From contig JAHEKE010000011.1 in NCBI GenBank assembly GCA_024638505.1, positions 1-64,000 on the forward strand: a stretch of 64,000 nucleotides of DNA, in the 5' to 3' direction. The DNA is from Gammaproteobacteria bacterium (GTDB taxonomy: Bacteria; Pseudomonadota; Gammaproteobacteria; Arenicellales; JAANXG01). Position numbers and translations under genes: made by a program. How positions within the stretch are numbered: position 1 is the first letter of the stretch; every line of letters begins with the position of its first letter. Positions 63,955-64,000 of this stretch are shown piece by piece. Under the pieces are notes generated by a model that worked only from the letters and a program-made list of their open reading frames with translations, did no database searches and had not been told where the DNA came from.

Positions 63955-64000
63955 ATGCCGAAATTTGCCGCCAATCTGACATGGATGTTCCATGAATGCG
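63955..64000 (+). CDS. Probable start of a hydroxypyruvate isomerase-like gene (partial)
   Basis: The window ends 15 codons into a frame reading MPKFAANLTWMFHE. MPxFAANLxxxFxE is the typical N-terminus of hydroxypyruvate isomerase/OtnI TIM-barrel proteins. Too short to be sure. Confidence 0.5.
   Translation, partial: MPKFAANLTWMFHEC

Overview
This window is a chromosomal segment of a gammaproteobacterium of roughly balanced GC. The order ftsH-folP-glmM-tpiA-secG-tRNA-Leu, and then tRNA-fMet-rimP-nusA-infB-rbfA-truB-rpsO-pnp, is a conserved gammaproteobacterial housekeeping block. A respiratory complex I (nuo) operon lies between the two halves, an arrangement I associate with Xanthomonadales-like lineages. 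nuoC and nuoD are separate genes, an Fnr/Anr-type regulator is present, and GTG and TTG starts are common. I cannot name a genus.

Layout. (1) 1-4029: cell-envelope and central-metabolism genes (end of ftsH, folP, glmM, tpiA, secG), closed by tRNA-Leu(GAG). (2) 4088-16878: the nuo operon in the order A B C D G H I J K L M N. nuoE and nuoF, which normally lie between D and G, are absent; only 148 nt with one hairpin separate nuoD from nuoG. (3) 16967-25723: initiator tRNA, a rimP-leader-like attenuator, then translation, ribosome-maturation and RNA-decay genes ending in a terminator after pnp. (4) 25802-31831: dtd; an NAD-type isocitrate dehydrogenase with a YheT-like hydrolase; a DksA protein carrying a 133-residue histone-H1-like Lys/Ala tail; a Prx5-type peroxiredoxin; an ABC exporter. 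(5) 31889-36108: an Anbu (proteasome-like peptidase) locus facing an operon of circularly permuted ATP-grasp, alpha-E and zinc-ribbon/HExxH proteins, a set proposed to make and degrade peptide modifications. (6) 36171-45137: accessory metabolism, including a DUF2817 peptidase-like protein, a Yip1 protein with an orphan ABC ATPase, a cold-shock gene with a long leader, an Asp/Glu-racemase-fold enzyme behind a perfect 18-bp palindrome, an amidase, and the agmatine-to-putrescine pair aguA-aguB. (7) 45222-54518: a five-PAS adenylate cyclase, an MFS permease, a ProC-like protein, a PhyH dioxygenase, a sulfotransferase, a 53-residue membrane protein, a DUF3617 protein, omega-amidase YafV and a truncated EamA transporter. 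(8) 54545-64000: an ABC transporter pair, a molybdopterin oxidoreductase, a Tat-exported multicopper oxidase, fnr, cystathionine beta-synthase, an LHPP-like HAD phosphatase, an ICMT-like methyltransferase, and at the right edge the first codons of a probable hydroxypyruvate-isomerase-like gene.

I saw no insertion sequence, prophage or CRISPR array. The most notable points are the NADH-module gap in the nuo operon, the Anbu/ATP-grasp locus, the DksA-H1-like fusion, and the alternating PAS architecture of the cyclase. All assignments come from reading the sequence and recalling protein families; no database search was run.
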